Source of the DNA: Mammaliicoccus sp. Dog046
GTDB taxonomy: Bacteria; Bacillota; Bacilli; Staphylococcales; Staphylococcaceae
Direction: 5' to 3'
DNA: 64,000 bases
NCBI RefSeq assembly: GCF_034039665.1
Contig: NZ_CP120131.1
Span: forward strand, 1,474,446-1,538,445
The notes under the pieces are model-generated. The model had not been told where the DNA came from. It ran no database searches and saw only the letters and a list, made by a program, of their open reading frames with translations. Below, in pieces: positions 28,701 to 39,738 of the stretch. Numbering within the stretch: the stretch's first letter is position 1; every line of letters starts with the position of its first letter. A program made the position numbers and the translations under genes.

Positions 28701-30683
28701 CTACATAACTCTTTTAAATAATTTTTCTAATTCATATGTCGTTAACTCAATAATGATGGGTCTTCCATGTGGACAAGTAAATGGATCTGTTGTTTCTCTC
28801 AACTCATCTATGAGATGACTCATTTCATGGTTTCTTAAATAATGATTTGCTTTTATGGATTTCTTACAACTCATCATTATCGCTGCATCTTCACGAAGTT
28901 TTTTTATATCTACGCGCGCGTGTTTTAATACATAATCAATCATATCTTTTATTATTTCTTCAGCGTCTATAGGTGGTAACCAAACTGGATATTCACTCAC
29001 CATATAATCATTATGACCAATTGGCTCAAGGAATATACCCGCTTCTGCTAGTGGTGTTAAATATTTCTCAATAATCATATGCTCATCTCTCGAGAAATTA
29101 AATGTAATTGGTAACAATAAACTCTGTGTTTCATTCGTCACTTCGCCAATTTTCTCTTTAAAGAACTCATATTTTATTCTTTCTTGCGCAGCATGTTGGT
29201 CAATCATAAACATACCTGTATCATTTTGAGCAATAATATATGTTCCATGTACTTGTCCTACCACTTCCATATATGGCACTCTCGGCACATTGTCGTCTTC
29301 ATTTATATTCGCCGTTGATGATGTTTTTGTTTCAACATTTGTTAAATCGTTATCTTGGGATTCATGAATCGTTTCTTGATTGTTATATGATGTTTCGGTT
29401 TGTTCCGTTTGTTCCGTTTGTTCAATTTCTTCAAATTGACGTTCTGTTTCTTTAGGTTTTTCTATTTCTTCTTGAATGATTGAGTTTGAATCTTTATTTT
29501 TAAACGTCCATTGTTTCGTTGATGGTTCTACTGGCGAAACTGGTTCAGGATTGGTAGGTTTGTCTTCTGTTTTTTCATTTTGTTCAACAAATGAACGCTT
29601 TGCTTCAAAATCTATTTTTTGTTGTTCAAAAATTTCTTTTTGAGATTTTTTAGGTTGATCACGATTTATTGATGTATCAGGTATTAATGAAATACCTCTG
29701 AACGCTTCTTTAATCTTATTACTGATTAAGTCATAGAGTAATTGTTCTTTTGATAATCTTACTTCTAATTTTGTTGGATGGACGTTTACATCTACAAGTA
29801 TCGGATCCATCTCAATATTAATGTACACAATTGGATATCGTCCAATTGGCAATAAAGTATGGTAACCTTCAATAATCGCTTTATTCAACACGAAATTTTT
29901 AATATAGCGTCCATTTATAAAGATAGAAATATAATGTCTATTACTACGTGTATGTTCTGGTTTACATATAAATCCATGCATCTCATAGTCATCTGTTGTC
30001 CCATTAATTTCTATTAAATCTTTTGCTATTTTCATTCCATAAATTTCAGCCATTACTTCGTTCGTTTTTCCAGAACCATTTGTTGAAATAACCGTCTTAT
30101 CATCTGAAACAAGTGTAAAAGATATATGCGGATGACTCATTGCCATTCTATTGACGATATCTGTAATTTTCCCTAACTCGGTATATAAACTTTTAACATA
30201 TTTCAACCTTGCAGGTGTATTATAGAACAAATCTTTAACTAAGATATCGGTACCTTGTTTTGCTTTTGCCGGTTGTTTCTTAATAACAACACCATTCTCA
30301 ACTTGTACCTCATGGCCCATTAATCCATCTGTACAAGTCTTCATAGTCACTCTACTTACTGAGGATATACTCGCTAATGCCTCTCCTCTAAATCCAAGCG
30401 TACGTATGTGGAATAAGTCGTAATCGTTGTTTATCTTACTCGTTGCATGTCTACCAAATGCTTTTTCTATATCTGATTCTTCAATACCAGTTCCATTATC
30501 TACGATTCTAATGGATTGAATACCAGATTCTTTAATCGTAATATCAATTTGTGTAGCTTGTGCATCAATAGCATTTTCTAACAATTCTTTTACGACAGAA
30601 GCAGGTCTTTCAACAACTTCACCAGCAGCTATTTTATTGGCTAAAGATAATTCAAGTTCTTTAATTTTTCCCACTGTACTCAC
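28701..30683 (-). CDS. mutL: DNA mismatch repair protein MutL
   Basis: 660 residues. GHKL ATPase N-terminus ([32 protein letters not shown]), a Q/E/T-rich linker about residues 355-470 with repeated EQT, and a C-terminal endonuclease domain with [12 protein letters not shown], the DQHAX2EX4E nickase motif. Mismatch repair partner of MutS, 5 bases downstream of it. GTG at 30683 is used here; a second GTG at 30674 would give the VGKIKEL start seen in relatives. Neither has a strong ribosome site. Confidence 0.97.
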   Translation of the reverse strand: MSTVGKIKELELSLANKIAAGEVVERPASVVKELLENAIDAQATQIDITIKESGIQSIRIVDNGTGIEESDIEKAFGRHATSKINNDYDLFHIRTLGFRGEALASISSVSRVTMKTCTDGLMGHEVQVENGVVIKKQPAKAKQGTDILVKDLFYNTPARLKYVKSLYTELGKITDIVNRMAMSHPHISFTLVSDDKTVISTNGSGKTNEVMAEIYGMKIAKDLIEINGTTDDYEMHGFICKPEHTRSNRHYISIFINGRYIKNFVLNKAIIEGYHTLLPIGRYPIVYINIEMDPILVDVNVHPTKLEVRLSKEQLLYDLISNKIKEAFRGISLIPDTSINRDQPKKSQKEIFEQQKIDFEAKRSFVEQNEKTEDKPTNPEPVSPVEPSTKQWTFKNKDSNSIIQEEIEKPKETERQFEEIEQTEQTEQTETSYNNQETIHESQDNDLTNVETKTSSTANINEDDNVPRVPYMEVVGQVHGTYIIAQNDTGMFMIDQHAAQERIKYEFFKEKIGEVTNETQSLLLPITFNFSRDEHMIIEKYLTPLAEAGIFLEPIGHNDYMVSEYPVWLPPIDAEEIIKDMIDYVLKHARVDIKKLREDAAIMMSCKKSIKANHYLRNHEMSHLIDELRETTDPFTCPHGRPIIIELTTYELEKLFKRVM

Positions 30684-30688
30684 GCTTT

Positions 30689-33214
30689 CTATTTAAGTTG
30701 ATTTTGTAAATCTTGTAGTTTCGTTAATGCTTCAATTGGTGTTAAATTCATGATATCTAATGATTTGATATCTTTTTCTATATCTGATGATCCTTCTTCT
30801 TCAAACAATTGGAATGCAGGTTGTTCAAAAGTACTTTCTTTACGTTCTTCTTTCGTATTCGACTCTAATTCATGAAGAATGACACGTGCTCTATCTATAA
30901 TTTCATTTGGCAAGTTCGTCAATTGAGCAACATGAATACCATAACTTTGATCGACAGCACCTTCTTTTACTTTATGTAAAAATATTAATTCGCCTTGATA
31001 CTCTTGTGCTGCGACGTGAATATTTTTAAGTCCTGGTAATGTTGTCTCTAAATGTGTAAGTTCATGATAGTGCGTTGAGAAAAGTGTTTTCGCTTTTGTA
31101 TTGTGATGTACATATTCAATCATAGATTGTGCTAATGCTAATCCATCAAATGTAGAAGTTCCTCTACCAATTTCGTCAAAGATTATAAGACTATCTTCTG
31201 TGGCACCGACCATTGCTTTTTCTGCTTCTAACATTTCAACCATAAATGTACTTTTACCTGATACTAAATCATCTGCTGCACCAATTCTTGTAAATATTTG
31301 ATCGAATATCGGTAATTTCGCCTCATCTGCTGGGACGTATGCACCCATTTGAGCCATAATGCTAATAATCGCTATTTGTCTCATATAAGTACTTTTACCT
31401 GACATATTTGGACCCGTGATTAAATATATAAATCCATCTTTATCTAAATAACAATCATTTGGAACGTAATCATTATGATCCATAACGCGTTCCACAACAG
31501 GATGTCTTGATGATTTTAAAGATAATGTTTTATCATCACTAAAAGTTGGTTGTGTATAATGATATTTTTGAGCTGTTTCTGCAAAACTTTGTAAACAGTC
31601 AATTTCTGAAAGTAATTTCGCCTGTATTTGAAGCTTCTCAGTAAATGCTTTTACTTTTTGTCTTAATTCTAAAAATAACTGATACTCTAACTCAATCGCT
31701 TTATCTTCAGCACCAAGAATAATTGCTTCTTTCTCTTTAAGCTCTTCCGTTATATATCTTTCAGCATTAGATAATGTCTGTTTTCTTTCATAGCCAAGTG
31801 CATCTGTATCGACATGATTCAAATTAGCTCTCGTAATTTCAATGTAATATCCAAAAACTTTATTAAAACTCACTTTTAAAGATTTTACGCCCGTTCTTTC
31901 TCTTTCACGCAATTGCAATTCAGCAATCCATTGCTTACCATTTGTTGACGCTTCTTTATATTGATCTAATTGTTCATGATAGCCAACTTTAAATATGCCG
32001 CCTTCTTTAACAGAAATCGGTGCATCTTCAATCAAGCTATCTTCCAATAGTGCTTCTAATTCTTCCAGTGGTTCTAATGCTTTAAATCGTTCTATTGAAT
32101 CTACATCAAGTCTTTCAATAATGGATTTAATATATGGAATTTGTTTAATGGAATAGTTTAATTGAACTAAATCCTTCGCGTTAACATTTCCATAACTTAC
32201 ACGTCCAACAAGTCTTTCAATATCGTAAACCATATTCAAATAACTTCTTAGTTCGTCACGTTCAATAAAACCATTCACTAATTGTTCAACTGCATCTAAC
32301 CTTTGTTCAATATCATTTTGATTAATCAATGGTCGATCTATCCATTGTTTTAATCTACGCGCACCCATTGGCGTCTTCGTATCATCCATTAACCATAACA
32401 GGGTACCTTTTTTAGACTTCAGTCGAATACTCTCAGTCAATTCTAGATTTCTTTTAGCATAGAAATCCATTTTCATATAATCTAACGCATGATAAACAAC
32501 AACATCCTCAATATGCGGCATATCGCGTTTACCATTATCATAAATATAATTAAGTAAATAAGTCAGTGATTTTTTTTGAGGTTCAGATGTATGGTGTACA
32601 ACATCATATTCACGTGCCTCAAATTCATCTACTACAGTTATCGTTTCTGTAATGAGTTGAATTTGCTTATATAGCTGGTCTTGTAATACTGTATTAACGA
32701 TAATTTCATTCGGATGCACCGTTGTTATTTCATTTATTAATGTTGTTTCGTCTTCAAATGAAGTGACTTTCAATTCACCTGTCGAAACGTCACAGTAACT
32801 TAAATGAAACGCGCCGTCTTCTTTAATAAAACTTAAGATATAATTGTTCGATTTCTCATCCATGCCTTTTTGATCCATGACAGTCCCAGGTGTGATGACT
32901 TGTACAACTTCTCTGCGAACCATCCCTTTTGTTTGCGTTGGGTCTTCCATTTGTTCACAGATTGCTACTTTATATCCTTTAGAAATTAATTTTTCAATGT
33001 AACCTGATGCTGAATGATACGGTACACCGCACATAGGAATAGGATCTTTCTTAGCATCTCTTCTTGTTAAAGTAATTTCAAGTACTCTAGATGCTTCTAT
33101 TGCATCATCATAGAACATTTCATAAAAATCGCCCAATCTGAAAAAGAGTAATGTATCTTGATATTGTGATTTTATTTTTAAATATTGAGCCATCATCGGC
33201 GTCGGTTTAGACAT
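30689..33214 (-). CDS. mutS: DNA mismatch repair protein MutS
   Basis: 841 residues. N-terminal mismatch-binding domain with the phenylalanine motif in [15 protein letters not shown], clamp and lever domains, and a C-terminal ABC ATPase with Walker [16 protein letters not shown], Walker [17 protein letters not shown] and the switch His in [12 protein letters not shown]. The interaction tail is short. First gene of mutSL. Confidence 0.98.
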   Translation of the reverse strand: MSKPTPMMAQYLKIKSQYQDTLLFFRLGDFYEMFYDDAIEASRVLEITLTRRDAKKDPIPMCGVPYHSASGYIEKLISKGYKVAICEQMEDPTQTKGMVRREVVQVITPGTVMDQKGMDEKSNNYILSFIKEDGAFHLSYCDVSTGELKVTSFEDETTLINEITTVHPNEIIVNTVLQDQLYKQIQLITETITVVDEFEAREYDVVHHTSEPQKKSLTYLLNYIYDNGKRDMPHIEDVVVYHALDYMKMDFYAKRNLELTESIRLKSKKGTLLWLMDDTKTPMGARRLKQWIDRPLINQNDIEQRLDAVEQLVNGFIERDELRSYLNMVYDIERLVGRVSYGNVNAKDLVQLNYSIKQIPYIKSIIERLDVDSIERFKALEPLEELEALLEDSLIEDAPISVKEGGIFKVGYHEQLDQYKEASTNGKQWIAELQLRERERTGVKSLKVSFNKVFGYYIEITRANLNHVDTDALGYERKQTLSNAERYITEELKEKEAIILGAEDKAIELEYQLFLELRQKVKAFTEKLQIQAKLLSEIDCLQSFAETAQKYHYTQPTFSDDKTLSLKSSRHPVVERVMDHNDYVPNDCYLDKDGFIYLITGPNMSGKSTYMRQIAIISIMAQMGAYVPADEAKLPIFDQIFTRIGAADDLVSGKSTFMVEMLEAEKAMVGATEDSLIIFDEIGRGTSTFDGLALAQSMIEYVHHNTKAKTLFSTHYHELTHLETTLPGLKNIHVAAQEYQGELIFLHKVKEGAVDQSYGIHVAQLTNLPNEIIDRARVILHELESNTKEERKESTFEQPAFQLFEEEGSSDIEKDIKSLDIMNLTPIEALTKLQDLQNQLK

Positions 33215-33371
33215 TTATATTCACGTTCCTTTTTTTAACTTTCGATTTACTTATTTTATCAAAATTTCACCGATTTAACGAGTATGGCGAAGTTTTTATT
33301 CATAAAGAAACCATCTAAAACATTCATTGTGTTGGTTCTAGACTATATACAAATCATTTTTAGTAAAAAAG

Positions 33372-33708
33372 CTCGCTAACGGGATTGTTTTTCAGAACTA
33401 TCACGTTAGATTTTCTAAAAAGATTGTTTCCTAAAACTATCTCGTTAGACTGTAATTTTCTCAGGTTTTTTAAAGATTCAGGATTTTTAGACCTCATTTT
33501 CCGCTCTAACGAGATTGTTTTTCAGAACTATCTCGTTAAATTTTCTAAAAAGATTGTTTCCTAAAACTATCTCGTTAGACTGTGATTTTCTCAGGTTTTT
33601 TAAAGATTCAGCATTTTTAGACCTCATTTTCCGCTCTAACGAGATTGTTTTTCAGAACTATCTCGTTAAATTTTCTAAAAAGATTGTTTCCTAAAACTAT
33701 CTCGTTAG
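33372..33708. repeat. Palindromic tandem array, 3 units of 130 bp
   Basis: CTAAC starts at 33376, 33506 and 33636. Hairpins CTAACGAGATTG to CTATCTCGTTA with a TTTTTCAGAA loop alternate with AAAGATTGTTTCCTAAAACTATCTCGTTAG. It is related to the 14409-15008 array but with its own T-rich stretch. As there, it ends 5 bases before CTCAATGTTGCTTGTCA (33714-33730). With the following three-hairpin repeat it fills the 33215-34018 gap; no gene is seen. Confidence 0.92.
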
Positions 33709-33794
33709 CCTTACTCAATGTTGCTTGTCAGCCTCCACTTGCAATGTTCAACATTTTTTGCGCTGACTCCCGCGAAAAGCATGCGCAAAAAAAT

Positions 33795-33953
33795 GAGGCT
33801 GGGACATGATATATGTCTCAGCCTCTTTTAGTATCTTGGCAGTAGATGACTGAGTTAAAAATGCGCTTGTATCAAGCTTTTTAACTCTAGTCATCCTTGC
33901 CGGGGCGGGACTACGAAATCTTTTTGTATAAATTAGATTTCTGTCCCGCTCCC
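33795..33953 (+). repeat. Three-hairpin intergenic repeat, copy 2
   Basis: Opposite orientation to copy 1. It begins with the GAGGCTGGGACA hairpin and ends GTCCCGCTCCC, downstream of ricA. Confidence 0.9.
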
Positions 33954-34018
33954 ACTCTCAAACCATCTAAAACATTCATCATGCTTAGATGGTTCTATTT
34001 GTTCATTATTTATATTCA

Positions 34019-34450
34019 TTAATGTGAACAGCTATTTGAATTTGGTGCATTTTTTACTGCCGCGCCTGTTTCCCCAGTTAATTGATTGCCACCTGTAGAT
34101 TCTATAATTTCATTTGTAACAGTATGACTAATTGAATGTGAAACCATTTGTAATAATTCATTAACTTCAACTTGAGCTTCTTTGAATTCACTTACGATCG
34201 GCATTTCATCAAGTTCTTTTTCGATATTTTGAATTTTCTCTTCTACCATTGCTAATGCTTTTTCTTTACCGTAATTTTGAAAATTCACAGCTTGTTTTTG
34301 TAATGATTTCAAACTTGCCATTTTTTCTCTTACTGTTTGATTCTCATGAATTTGAGCTTCTGCTCGTTTAAAGAATTCTACTTCTTCAGTTTCAGACATC
34401 ATTTTCCCAAGTTTACGTGCTTGATCTAGTATATCGTCTTTTGTATACAT
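34019..34450 (-). CDS. ricA: RicA (YmcA), RNase Y specificity factor
   Basis: 143 residues, alpha-helical YlbF/YmcA family (DILDQARKLGKMMSETEEVEFFKRAEAQI, then long helices). RicA forms the iron-sulfur RicAFT complex with YlbF and YaaT, directing RNase Y to process polycistronic mRNA. The C-terminus carries a Cys (SNSCSH), matching the cysteine tail used for cluster binding in the family. It starts immediately after the miaB stop. Confidence 0.9.
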   Translation of the reverse strand: MYTKDDILDQARKLGKMMSETEEVEFFKRAEAQIHENQTVREKMASLKSLQKQAVNFQNYGKEKALAMVEEKIQNIEKELDEMPIVSEFKEAQVEVNELLQMVSHSISHTVTNEIIESTGGNQLTGETGAAVKNAPNSNSCSH

Positions 34451-35986
34451 TTAATGTACCACCTTTTCTTTAGATACAATCTCTATAATTTCCCCATTTA
34501 ATGAATATTGCTTTGCTTCAGTAATTTTCACTTTCACAATTTTACCGATATTATCTTTAGAACCTTTAAAGTTAACTAATTTATTTTTCTCAGTATATCC
34601 TGCTAACACTGATTCATCTCGCTTACTTGAGCCTTCACATAATACATAAACTTCTTTACCTTCATACGGTTTTAAAGATTGTGCAGTGTATGTACCTACG
34701 ATTTTATTTAATCGATGTAGACGTTCTTTCTTCTCTTTATCAGGTACATTATCTTTCATTTTAGCTGCTGGTGTACCTTCTCTCGGTGAATATACATACG
34801 TATATGCATGTTCAAAGCCGACTTCGTGATAAAGTTTCAACGTTTCTAAAAATTGTTCTTCTGTTTCGTTCGGATAACCAACGATAATATCTGTCGTTAA
34901 TGCAACGTCAGGTATTGCGGCTTTAATTTTTTGAACAAGTTCCAGATAACTTTCGCGCGTATATTTTCTACCCATGATTTTTAATACTTGGTTATTCCCA
35001 GATTGAACAGGTAAATGAATATGAGGTACAATGTTTCCTCCATTCGCAATCACTTTAATCAAACGATCATCGAAATCCCATGGATGACTTGTTGTAAATC
35101 TTACTCGCGGAATGTCAATTTTAGCAATATCGCTTAACAAATCGCCTAAGCCATAATTTAATCCATCTATATCTTTACCATACGCATTGACGTTTTGACC
35201 TAAAAGACAAATTTCTTGATAACCTTGTCGTGCCAAATCTCTCACTTCTGCAATGATTTCTTCTGGCATACGACTGCGTTCTTTACCTCTCGTAAACGGC
35301 ACAATGCAATATGTACAGAATTTGTCACAACCATACATAATGTTAACCCATGCTTTAATTCTACCATTTCTCACTTTAGGCAAATTCTCAATAACGTCGC
35401 CTTCTTTAGACCACACTTCAACAACCATCGCTTTAGACATATACGCTTCTTCTAAAATTTCTGGCAATCTATGAATATTATGCGTTCCAAAAATCATATC
35501 TACATTTTGATAAGATTTTAAAATTTTATTAACTACAGACTCTTCTTGTGACATACAGCCACAAACACCGATTAAACAATCTGGTCTTTCTTGTTTAAGG
35601 TGTTTCAAATTACCAATTTCACTAAACACTTTATTCTCTGCATTTTCACGGATCGCGCACGTGTTCAATAAAATTACATCTGCATCGTCTACTGTATTCG
35701 TCGGTGCAAATCCTAATGCTTGGAATATACCCGCCATGACTTCAGTATCGTGTTCATTCATTTGACAACCATATGTTCTGATATAGAATTTACGACCTTT
35801 CCCCATACCTCTATGTCGTTCATCTATTTTAAAATCATCATGGTATTCTACATCTGATTTCCCTCTTTGTTTAGCATCCTTTAAATTTGGCGGTTGATAA
35901 ACATGTTCGAAGTACTTGCTGTAATCCTTCTCAACTTGAGGTTCTGCCTTCGCATTTGCACCATGTTTTCTTTGCTCTTCATTCAA
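34451..35986 (-). CDS. miaB: tRNA-2-methylthio-N6-dimethylallyladenosine synthase
   Basis: 511 residues. Radical-SAM methylthiotransferase acting on i6A37 made by MiaA. UPF0004 domain cysteines in [21 protein letters not shown] and CGCMSQEE; radical-SAM motif [18 protein letters not shown] (CX3CX2C); TRAM domain at the end ([17 protein letters not shown]). The N-terminal ~60-residue extension is normal for Firmicutes. The ribosome site is weak. A strong promoter is upstream. Confidence 0.97.
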   Translation of the reverse strand: MNEEQRKHGANAKAEPQVEKDYSKYFEHVYQPPNLKDAKQRGKSDVEYHDDFKIDERHRGMGKGRKFYIRTYGCQMNEHDTEVMAGIFQALGFAPTNTVDDADVILLNTCAIRENAENKVFSEIGNLKHLKQERPDCLIGVCGCMSQEESVVNKILKSYQNVDMIFGTHNIHRLPEILEEAYMSKAMVVEVWSKEGDVIENLPKVRNGRIKAWVNIMYGCDKFCTYCIVPFTRGKERSRMPEEIIAEVRDLARQGYQEICLLGQNVNAYGKDIDGLNYGLGDLLSDIAKIDIPRVRFTTSHPWDFDDRLIKVIANGGNIVPHIHLPVQSGNNQVLKIMGRKYTRESYLELVQKIKAAIPDVALTTDIIVGYPNETEEQFLETLKLYHEVGFEHAYTYVYSPREGTPAAKMKDNVPDKEKKERLHRLNKIVGTYTAQSLKPYEGKEVYVLCEGSSKRDESVLAGYTEKNKLVNFKGSKDNIGKIVKVKITEAKQYSLNGEIIEIVSKEKVVH

Positions 35987-36024
35987 TGTAAAAACCCTTT
36001 CTGCCCATATATTTACGTCCTTAT

Positions 36025-36053
36025 ATTATATTAGAGTTCAACTTAAAGTGCAA
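36025..36053 (-). promoter_or_regulatory. miaB-ricA promoter
   Basis: Minus-strand TTGCAC (36048-36053) and TATAAT (36025-36030), 17 bases apart. Confidence 0.75.
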
Positions 36054-36082
36054 AAAAGATATTAATTTTGTTTAAAGGATTG

Positions 36083-36592
36083 TTAATCGATCGTAATCCA
36101 GAATCGTCTTGTTTTTTCTTGGTTTTCCGATATAAATGGTTCCACTTCAATACCACCATTATTCATAATCACACGTGCACTTGCAATATTTGGTTCATTA
36201 CAAGTAATCAGTGCTTCTTTTATATTATTTTCTTTTAATTTTTCTAATGATAATGTTAATATCTCGGTCGCATATCCTTTACCACGATGTTTTGGACCCA
36301 CACCATAACCAATGTGACCACCTGTTTCTCTTAAAGATGCATTTAATCCATACCTAATATTTGAAGCACCAACAATTTCATCTTCTACAATCAAGACGAA
36401 TGTTTCTGCTTTTACAAAACTTGAATCAGTCGGATTCAGCCCTGCTTTCTGCATATCAAGCATCTTTTTGAATCCACCATGCTGTTTTTCATCTGTACTC
36501 CAAGGTACGACATGTTCATCATTTTCATACCATTCATTTATATAGTTTCGAAATTGTTTTTCTATATCTACATCAATATTTCTAAATTCCAT
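36083..36592 (-). CDS. GNAT-family N-acetyltransferase
   Basis: 169 residues. Acetyl-CoA binding motif A is visible as IGYGVGPKHRGKGYATEILTLSL, followed by ALITCNEPNIASARVIMNNGGIEV, the RimJ/RimL-like pattern. Substrate unknown. GGGTGAT precedes the ATG. Confidence 0.88.
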   Translation of the reverse strand: MEFRNIDVDIEKQFRNYINEWYENDEHVVPWSTDEKQHGGFKKMLDMQKAGLNPTDSSFVKAETFVLIVEDEIVGASNIRYGLNASLRETGGHIGYGVGPKHRGKGYATEILTLSLEKLKENNIKEALITCNEPNIASARVIMNNGGIEVEPFISENQEKTRRFWITID

Positions 36593-36618
36593 ATCATCAC
36601 CCTTTACAGTCTGTCACA

Positions 36619-36903
36619 TCAATATTTCTCAGTTAATGTCTCCATCGCAATACCATCTGGAACGTGATAAAACTTCACTTGAGATATGATACTTTCACAT
36701 TCCAATTCAACCATGCGTTCATTGATTTGTTCTATTAATATTAAGCAGGCATTCATATCGCCTTCGATTGTTGTTTCTAATGGATGGACCTCATATTTCA
36801 AACCTGATTGTTCTATAATGCTAATCGCTTCGTCTACGAGTGGTATAACACCTGTTTCTTGATGTTTCGGAATGACCTGTATACTCATTAATGTGTTTGT
36901 CAT
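36619..36903 (-). CDS. Thiamine-binding protein, MTH1187/YqgV family
   Basis: 94 residues from the ATG at 36903; GGGG is 8 bases before it but only 2 before the ATG at 36909. The ferredoxin-like fold is suggested by SIQVIPKHQETGVIPLVDEAI, YEVHPLETTIEGDM and VKFYHVPDG. Members bind thiamine or pyrimidine moieties and may supply them to transport or salvage. It sits next to a TPP-dependent oxidoreductase operon, which fits. Confidence 0.75.
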   Translation of the reverse strand: MTNTLMSIQVIPKHQETGVIPLVDEAISIIEQSGLKYEVHPLETTIEGDMNACLILIEQINERMVELECESIISQVKFYHVPDGIAMETLTEKY

Positions 36904-36925
36904 GTTCATTTCCCCTTTCAATGAT

Positions 36926-36962
36926 ATAAAAATGGACTGGGACATAAATGTCTCAGTCCAGA
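36926..36962 (-). terminator. Terminator of korAB
   Basis: 12-bp stem TGGACTGGGACA/TGTCTCAGTCCA (arms 36933-36944 and 36949-36960) followed on the minus strand by TTTTTAT. Confidence 0.85.
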
Positions 36963-37008
36963 ACTTATAAAATTAGTATATCACTCTATGTTCCATTTTG
37001 TTATATCA

Positions 37009-37875
37009 TTATTTAAATTGAGCAACAAGTTCTTCAAATTGATCTTGTTCTAATTTTAATGATTTTTTCGCAAGTGGTTCTTCATCAAATTGTTCAATTT
37101 GTGATTCATATGAAGGTGTTTCTTTATCTTGATAAACGATTCCAGTAATCATTGATTCTGATTCTAACACTTTCTGCATCGCTTGTGATTTATTAGAAGC
37201 ATCGTAATCTTCGATGTCAGCTAATTTTGTTAAATTTTCTTTGAACCAATCATACGTATTAATCTTATTATATGTCACACAAGGTGAGAATACATTTACA
37301 AATGAAAATCCTTTATGATTAATTGCTTCTTCGATAATATGCGTTAGTTCTTTAATATCACTTGAGAAACTTTGTGCAACAAATGTTGCTCCTGATGATA
37401 TTGCTAACTCTAAAGGTGCAACATTTTGTTCGATGTTTCCTTTAGGTGTTGATTTTGTTACAAATCCTTTAGCTGAACTTGGTGATGTTTGACCTTTAGT
37501 TAAACCATAAATTTGATTATCCATTACGATATATGTCATATCCATATTTCTTCTTAATGCATGTATTGTATGGCCCATACCAATCGCAAAACCATCTCCG
37601 TCGCCACCTGACGCGATTACTGTTAAATCTTTGTTCGCCATTTTAACACCTTGTGCTAAAGGTAATGAACGTCCATGAATAGAATGCACGCCGTATGAAT
37701 TAACATATCCACTTAATCGACCTGAGCAACCAATACCTGTAATAATGGCAACTTCTTCTGGTTCAAGTCCTACATTCGCTGCTGCTTTTTGAATCGCTGC
37801 TTGCACAGAAAAATCTCCGCACCCAGGACACCAGTTTGGCTTCACATTATTTCTAAAATCTTTAAATGTTGCCAA
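37009..37875 (-). CDS. korB: 2-oxoacid:ferredoxin oxidoreductase, beta subunit
   Basis: 288 residues. TPP-binding subunit: WCPGCGDFSVQAAIQKA, GIGCSGRLSGYVNSYG, HGRSLPLAQGVKMAN and VIASGGDGDGFAIGMGH (GDG...N metal/TPP motif). With KorA it decarboxylates 2-oxoglutarate or pyruvate-type acids and reduces ferredoxin; the short two-subunit form suggests the oxygen-tolerant 2-oxoacid enzyme. Starts with TTG directly after the korA stop, with AAGGAG 9 bases upstream. Confidence 0.95.
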   Translation of the reverse strand: MATFKDFRNNVKPNWCPGCGDFSVQAAIQKAAANVGLEPEEVAIITGIGCSGRLSGYVNSYGVHSIHGRSLPLAQGVKMANKDLTVIASGGDGDGFAIGMGHTIHALRRNMDMTYIVMDNQIYGLTKGQTSPSSAKGFVTKSTPKGNIEQNVAPLELAISSGATFVAQSFSSDIKELTHIIEEAINHKGFSFVNVFSPCVTYNKINTYDWFKENLTKLADIEDYDASNKSQAMQKVLESESMITGIVYQDKETPSYESQIEQFDEEPLAKKSLKLEQDQFEELVAQFK

Positions 37876-39633
37876 TTAAATCAACTCCTTCAAATTGCTT
37901 GCTATTTCTAATGCTTTATCTTCAATTTCATGTGGTAAGAAAGGTGTACCATCATATTTTGTTTGATTGATGATTTTATTTTGATGATTAATATTCATTT
38001 TAATGATATTTGATAATTGTCCTTGATAGTTATGTTCTGCAACAACAACTTTCTGCGCTTTATCAAATGCGCGTTGTACAACTTCTGATGGGAATGGATG
38101 TAATTGTCTAATTTGAATATGATTCACTTTTACATTTTGCTGATCTAAACGCATTATTGCTTCATCTATTGCGCCGTTAGTAGATATAAATCCAACGTAT
38201 AATATATCCGCTTCATCGTATTGTTCATTAGATTCAACTGGATTTTCAATTAATAATTCCGCTGTTTTACGCATACGTTTATCCATTTGTTGTTGTCTAT
38301 TTTCTGCACTTTCAGATGGTTTACCTTCTTCATTATGTTCAACACCAGTTACGTGATGAATACCACCTTTTGTACCTGGTAATACTCTTGGAGAAATGCC
38401 TGATTCTGTTAATGCATAACGTTTAAAGTATGCTTTATCTTCTTGTGATTCTAAATCACCTTCTACTAATGCACCACGGCGAATTTCTACTTTATTATAA
38501 TCAAGTGATTCCACTGTTTGTTTACCTAAAGATAATTGTAGGTCAGATAATAGTATTACTGGGCATTGATATTCTTCTGCCAAGTTGAATGCTTCGACAG
38601 TTAAATAAAATGCATCAGCTGCACTTGTTGGCGCCAATACAATTTTAGGAATGTCACCATGCGTACCATAAATCATTTGCATTAAGTCAGATTGTTCTTG
38701 TTTTGTTGGTAAACCTGTTGATGGACCACCGCGTTGTGTATTAACAATAACGAGAGGTGTTTCAGTCATTCCTGACAAACCGATAGATTCCATCATCAAT
38801 GATAAACCTGGACCAGCTGAAGATGTAAATGAACGTACACCTGCATAGTTAGATCCAATTGCCATCGTACATGCAGCAATTTCATCTTCAGTTTGAATAA
38901 CTGCGCCACCTAATGCAGGCAAACGATCAATCATATATTCCATAATTTCAGAAGCTGGTGTAATCGGATAAGCTGCCATAAACCTAACACCTGCTGCAAC
39001 AGCACCTAAACCTATAGCATCATTACCTATCATGAATAAATGTCCTTCTGAATCGATTTGTTCTAAGACATGTGCGCTTTCAAGATTTTCCATCTCAGAT
39101 TTCATAAGACGATAACCTTCATTTAACGCTTTAATATTTAATTCAACAACACTTTCACCTTTTTTACCAAATAAATCTTTGATTAATGACTCAAAGACAT
39201 TTGTATTTAAATCCATCACTGCACATGTTGCACCTACAGCAACCATGTTTTTCATTAATGCTGTACCTAGCTCTTTAGCAATACCTGTAAATGGTAAAAC
39301 AACAAGTTGTGCTTTGCTGTCTTCTGGGTTTTGTGGTTTTGCTTTTTCATCAGCAATAATGATGCTACCTTCTCGCATTTCACCATAGTTTACTTCAATT
39401 GTTTCTTGATCAAATGCAATTAATATATCTAAATCGTCACTTATCGCACTTACTGGCGTTGACGAAACTCTAATTTTATTATTTGTGTGACCGCCTTTAA
39501 TTCTACTTGAAAAATGGCGATATCCGTATAAGTAATATCCTTGACGGTTCATAGCAGTTGCAAATATTTCACCTGTTGATTCAATACCTTCACCTTGTTG
39601 ACCGCCAACTTTCCATGAAATTTGTGATTTCAT
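37876..39633 (-). CDS. korA: 2-oxoacid:ferredoxin oxidoreductase, fused gamma-alpha subunit
   Basis: 585 residues. The gamma domain is N-terminal (WKVGGQQGEGIESTGEIFA to about residue 190), then the alpha domain (FMAAYPITPASEIMEYM, TSSAGPGLSLMMESIGLSGM, NTQRGGPSTGLPTKQEQSDL) and a C-terminal transketolase-like domain. The gamma-alpha fusion is the usual form in Firmicutes and Actinobacteria. Works with KorB. Confidence 0.95.
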   Translation of the reverse strand: MKSQISWKVGGQQGEGIESTGEIFATAMNRQGYYLYGYRHFSSRIKGGHTNNKIRVSSTPVSAISDDLDILIAFDQETIEVNYGEMREGSIIIADEKAKPQNPEDSKAQLVVLPFTGIAKELGTALMKNMVAVGATCAVMDLNTNVFESLIKDLFGKKGESVVELNIKALNEGYRLMKSEMENLESAHVLEQIDSEGHLFMIGNDAIGLGAVAAGVRFMAAYPITPASEIMEYMIDRLPALGGAVIQTEDEIAACTMAIGSNYAGVRSFTSSAGPGLSLMMESIGLSGMTETPLVIVNTQRGGPSTGLPTKQEQSDLMQMIYGTHGDIPKIVLAPTSAADAFYLTVEAFNLAEEYQCPVILLSDLQLSLGKQTVESLDYNKVEIRRGALVEGDLESQEDKAYFKRYALTESGISPRVLPGTKGGIHHVTGVEHNEEGKPSESAENRQQQMDKRMRKTAELLIENPVESNEQYDEADILYVGFISTNGAIDEAIMRLDQQNVKVNHIQIRQLHPFPSEVVQRAFDKAQKVVVAEHNYQGQLSNIIKMNINHQNKIINQTKYDGTPFLPHEIEDKALEIASNLKELI

Positions 39634-39674
39634 TTTATGGCCTCCCCATGTAATATCTCAATTTATATCATATC

Positions 39675-39713
39675 AAAAAAACCCTCTTAATCCTATGAAA
39701 TAAAAGGGTTTTA
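39675..39713 (-). terminator. Terminator after ymdB
   Basis: 8-bp stem AAAACCCT/AGGGTTTT (39678-39685 and 39705-39712), with T-run on the minus-strand exit. This separates ymdB from korAB. Confidence 0.7.
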
Positions 39714-39738
39714 CTAAAAATCAGTCTAATGGACGATA

